NCBI GenBank assembly: GCA_026984595.1
Contig: JALSRW010000214.1
Coordinates: forward strand, 1 to 7,608
Direction: 5' to 3'
DNA length: 7,608 bases
DNA from: Alphaproteobacteria bacterium
GTDB lineage: Bacteria; Pseudomonadota; Alphaproteobacteria; Geminicoccales; Geminicoccaceae
Shown here piece after piece: positions 5,852-7,608 of the stretch (the first letter of the stretch is position 1; the number at the start of each line of letters is the position of its first letter). The translations under genes were made by a program, and so were the position numbers. A model generated the notes under the pieces. That model did not search any database, had not been told where the DNA came from, and saw only the letters and a program-made list of their open reading frames with translations.

Positions 5852-6884
5852 CCTTGATCTCCCCGGTGAGCCGCTCGCGCGACTGGTCGATGAGCACCGA
5901 GACGATGATGACGATGCCGACGGCCACGAACTGCCAGAACGGCTCGACATCGATGAACACCAGCCCGTACTGGATGATGGCGATGATGAGCGCCCCGATC
6001 ACCGTGCCGATGATGGTTCCGGAACCGCCGAACAGCGAAGCCCCGCCGATCACCACCGCGGCGATGGAATCGAGGAGCAGCGGCTCGCCCGCCTGGGCGG
6101 CGCCGGCGGAGAAACGGGCGGTGTAGAGGAGCCCGGCGATGCCCGCACAGCCGGCCGAGATCATGTACAGCAGCAGGGTGTGGCGACGGACATTGATGCC
6201 GGCGCGCACGGCGGCCGCGCGATTGCCACCCAGCGCGTAGGTATGCTGGCCGAAGCGGGTCTGCGAGAGGAGGTAATGCATGGCGATCACCACGAGGATG
6301 GTGATCAGCACCGGGATCGGCACGCCCAGGAGCTTGCCGTTGCCCATCTCGAACAGCCAGGGATTGTTGACCGGGACGGTGGTGCCGCCGGCCGCCAGAA
6401 AGCCGGTACCGCGGGCCACCCCGTACATGCCGAGGGTGCCGATGAAAGCCGGCACGCGCAGCCGGGAAACCAGCGTGCCGTTGATCCATCCGGGGACCAG
6501 GCCGACCAGGAAGGCGACGGTGATGCCCAGTGCGAGCGCCAGCCCCGGATCGATCGGGGTCAGGCTCTGCATCACCCGGGCCATGATCACCGCTGCCAGC
6601 CCCATCACGAAACCCACCGAGAGATCGATACCGCCGGCGATGATCACGAAGGTCTGGCCCAGTCCCAGCAGCAGCGGGGCGGCGGCGAAAAGGGCGATGC
6701 TCTGGGCGTTGAAGCCGTTGAAGACGAACGAGACGCCGTAAGCCAGGCGCGCCCAGCTCTCGAAGAAGACCAGCAGCAGCACCAGGAACAGCCAGGGCCA
6801 GGCGGCCGCCACGAACACCAGCATGGGATGGCGTGCGGCGGCTTCCTGTTCGTGCGCTGCCTCGGAAGTTCGGGCTTCGGCCAT
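5841..6884 (-). CDS. Sugar ABC importer permease, RbsC/FrcC family
   Basis: Inner-membrane channel subunit of the sugar importer, probably a homodimer. ATG 6884 gives 347 residues, close to the family's 320-350. Helices begin at about 22 (LVFVAAAWPWLFLVLLLVFF). The family signature GQTFVIIAGGIDLSVG spans 76-91. Further family segments are NGTLVSRLRVPAFIGTLGMYG (135-155), the cytoplasmic coupling loop TRFGQHTYALGGNRAAAVRAGIN (209-231) and VIGGASLFGGSGTIIGTVIGAL (278-299). An in-frame GTG at 6923 would add 13 residues (Gly/Pro-rich). It is disfavoured because those codons lie over a perfect palindrome and because that GTG is itself part of the SD sequence. It lies 43 bp after the binding-protein stop and overlaps the ATPase start by 11 bp. 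The substrate cannot be deduced. Confidence 0.94.
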   Translation of the reverse strand: MAEARTSEAAHEQEAAARHPMLVFVAAAWPWLFLVLLLVFFESWARLAYGVSFVFNGFNAQSIALFAAAPLLLGLGQTFVIIAGGIDLSVGFVMGLAAVIMARVMQSLTPIDPGLALALGITVAFLVGLVPGWINGTLVSRLRVPAFIGTLGMYGVARGTGFLAAGGTTVPVNNPWLFEMGNGKLLGVPIPVLITILVVIAMHYLLSQTRFGQHTYALGGNRAAAVRAGINVRRHTLLLYMISAGCAGIAGLLYTARFSAGAAQAGEPLLLDSIAAVVIGGASLFGGSGTIIGTVIGALIIAIIQYGLVFIDVEPFWQFVAVGIVIIVSVLIDQSRERLTGEIKDEG

Positions 6885-6893
6885 GTCCGCTGG

Positions 6894-6921
6894 GGGCGGA
6901 ACGGGTGCACCCGTTCCGCCC
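6894..6921 (-). repeat. Perfect 28-bp palindrome (intercistronic mRNA hairpin) between ABC binding protein and permease
   Basis: Two 14-bp arms centred on GTGCAC (6905-6910), with every position from 6894 to 6921 pairing with its mirror. As RNA this gives a 12-bp GC-rich stem with a four-base loop. It lies 7 bp after the binding-protein stop codon. No T-run follows on the minus strand, so it is not a classic intrinsic terminator. In ABC operons a hairpin after the binding-protein gene often blocks 3' decay, so that binding protein outnumbers membrane subunits; that role is likely here but inferred. Confidence 0.85.
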
Positions 6922-6928
6922 ACCTCCT
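6922..6928 (-). promoter_or_regulatory. Consensus Shine-Dalgarno for the permease, abutting the hairpin
   Basis: Minus-strand AGGAGGT (6928-6922), a full match to the 16S anti-SD core. It shares its first base with the TGA stop of the binding-protein gene and touches the 5' base of the palindrome. The in-frame GTG at 6923 overlaps the SD itself and cannot use it. ATG 6884 is 37 nt away in linear sequence but 9 nt away if the hairpin is folded. Confidence 0.6.
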
Positions 6929-7608
6929 CAGTCGGAGTAGACGAACTTGCGGATCTCGGGATCGTCGATGTTGGAGGCGTCCATCACCGTGAACCCGGTG
7001 CCGATCTTGACCGGTACCGACTGGCCGACCAGCGTCGCGTAGGCGGTGACCACGCCGTAGTAGCCGATCTCGGCCGGATGCTGGGCGATCGCCATGTCGA
7101 TCAGGCCGGATTTGATGTCGTCGATGATCCGCTGCGGCGCATCGAAAGCCACCACCTTGATCTCGCCGCTCTTGCCCAGCGCCTTGACGCCGTCGGCGGC
7201 GCCGATGGCGGAGAACAGATTGGCGCCGAATACCCCCTTGAGATCGGGGTTGCGGGCATAGACCGCCTGGAGCTGGGCCGCCGCCTTGTTGGCATCGTCA
7301 TCGTTGAACTGGGTCTCCAGCACCTCGATTCCGGGATACTTTTCCATTTCCAGCTTGAAGCCCTCTTCGCGCTGGTCGGTGGTGGAGATCCCCGGCTTGA
7401 CGTTGGAGACGTAGACCTTGCCCTTGCCACCGATGGCCTTGGCGAGCGCCCGCGCCGCCATGCGCCCGCCGAGCACATTGTCGGAGGCGACATAGGAAAG
7501 CGGGAAGTCGCCCGGCCCCTCGCCGTCCTGATACTGGCCGTCATCGATGAAGGTATCCACGGTGATCACCGGGATGCCCTTGTCGAAAGCCTGCTTCAAC
7601 GGCGCGAT
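6928..7608 (-). CDS. Sugar ABC importer periplasmic binding protein, ribose-type (N-terminus off window)
   Basis: Periplasmic receptor of the sugar importer, family Peripla_BP_4 (ribose/galactose-binding fold). The frame is open to the right edge with 226 residues visible. The codon at 7599 is an internal TTG (Leu) preceded by IAP, not a real start, so the signal peptide and most of the first half-domain (roughly 90-110 residues) are missing. Seen: IAPLKQAFDKGIPVITVDTF, the usual start of the second N-lobe segment; SYVASDNVLGGRMAARALAKAIGGKGKVYV, containing the conserved DN and glycine run; QREEGFKLEMEKYPGIEVLE; LKGVFGANLFSAIGAADGVKALGKSGEIKVVAFDAP, the cleft segment with a binding-type Asp; and IAQHPAEIGYYGV, close to the family QxPxxMG. 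First gene of the visible operon, followed by the hairpin, permease and ATPase. Ligand not assignable; probably a monosaccharide. Confidence 0.93.
   Translation of the reverse strand: MAPLKQAFDKGIPVITVDTFIDDGQYQDGEGPGDFPLSYVASDNVLGGRMAARALAKAIGGKGKVYVSNVKPGISTTDQREEGFKLEMEKYPGIEVLETQFNDDDANKAAAQLQAVYARNPDLKGVFGANLFSAIGAADGVKALGKSGEIKVVAFDAPQRIIDDIKSGLIDMAIAQHPAEIGYYGVVTAYATLVGQSVPVKIGTGFTVMDASNIDDPEIRKFVYSD

Noticed and set aside
6884..6923. GTG 6923 as the permease start
   Set aside because: Its bases are part of the SD itself, leaving no spacing, and the 13 added residues are encoded largely by the palindrome and are Gly/Pro-rich without family counterparts.
5694..6992. 432-codon plus-strand open frame opposite the ABC genes
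   Set aside because: Antisense to the ATPase and permease, with Asp/His/Glu-rich low-complexity sequence that is typical of the complement of hydrophobic membrane-protein codons.
1..7608. CRISPR arrays, tRNA or rRNA genes, insertion sequences, toxin-antitoxin or phage-defence genes
   Set aside because: No regularly spaced direct repeats, no transposase or integrase motifs, no structured RNA genes recognised; nearly all sequence is accounted for by eight transport or envelope genes.

Overview
This 7.6 kb, very GC-rich window is almost solidly coding and looks like part of the chromosome of a Gram-negative proteobacterium. It carries a TRAP transporter, an OmpA-type peptidoglycan-binding protein and a MurQ etherase, all of which fit a cell with a periplasm and an outer envelope. 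The GC content, the GTG starts and the mix of TRAP and ribose/fructose-type ABC importers suggest an alphaproteobacterium (Rhodospirillales-like). That placement is inference; the window contains no rRNA or other taxonomic marker.

Layout, left to right. (1) 1-809, minus strand: murQ, N-acetylmuramic acid 6-phosphate etherase, running off the left edge with about 269 residues visible. (2) 810-998: a divergent intergenic region, the only sizeable non-coding stretch, with two small GC-rich inverted repeats but no convincing promoter hexamers. (3) 999-4036, plus strand: a complete three-gene TRAP operon, with periplasmic binding protein (DctP family), small membrane subunit (DctQ) and large membrane subunit (DctM); the last two overlap by 8 bp. 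(4) 4045-5019, minus strand: an envelope protein with a signal peptide, a DUF4892-like middle region and a C-terminal OmpA domain. It converges on dctM with only 8 bp between the stop codons. (5) 5099-7608, minus strand: a ribose/fructose-type sugar ABC importer in the order binding protein (N-terminus off the right edge), permease, single-domain ATPase.

How the genes may work together: there are two independent solute importers, one driven by an ion gradient (TRAP) and one by ATP (ABC). They flank or adjoin two genes that deal with the cell wall, murQ (cytoplasmic breakdown of MurNAc-6-phosphate) and the OmpA-type protein (peptidoglycan anchoring). murQ diverges from the TRAP operon, so the two could share control. 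Because TRAP substrates usually carry a carboxylate, MurNAc or its product D-lactate is a testable but unproven substrate.

The most distinctive non-coding feature is a perfect 28-bp palindrome at 6894-6921 between the ABC binding-protein and permease genes. A consensus Shine-Dalgarno lies directly against its 5' side and the permease ATG lies 9 nt past its 3' side. Folding of the hairpin would bring the two to normal spacing. I saw no CRISPR, insertion sequence, tRNA, rRNA or defence system, and nothing that clearly amounts to an undescribed system.
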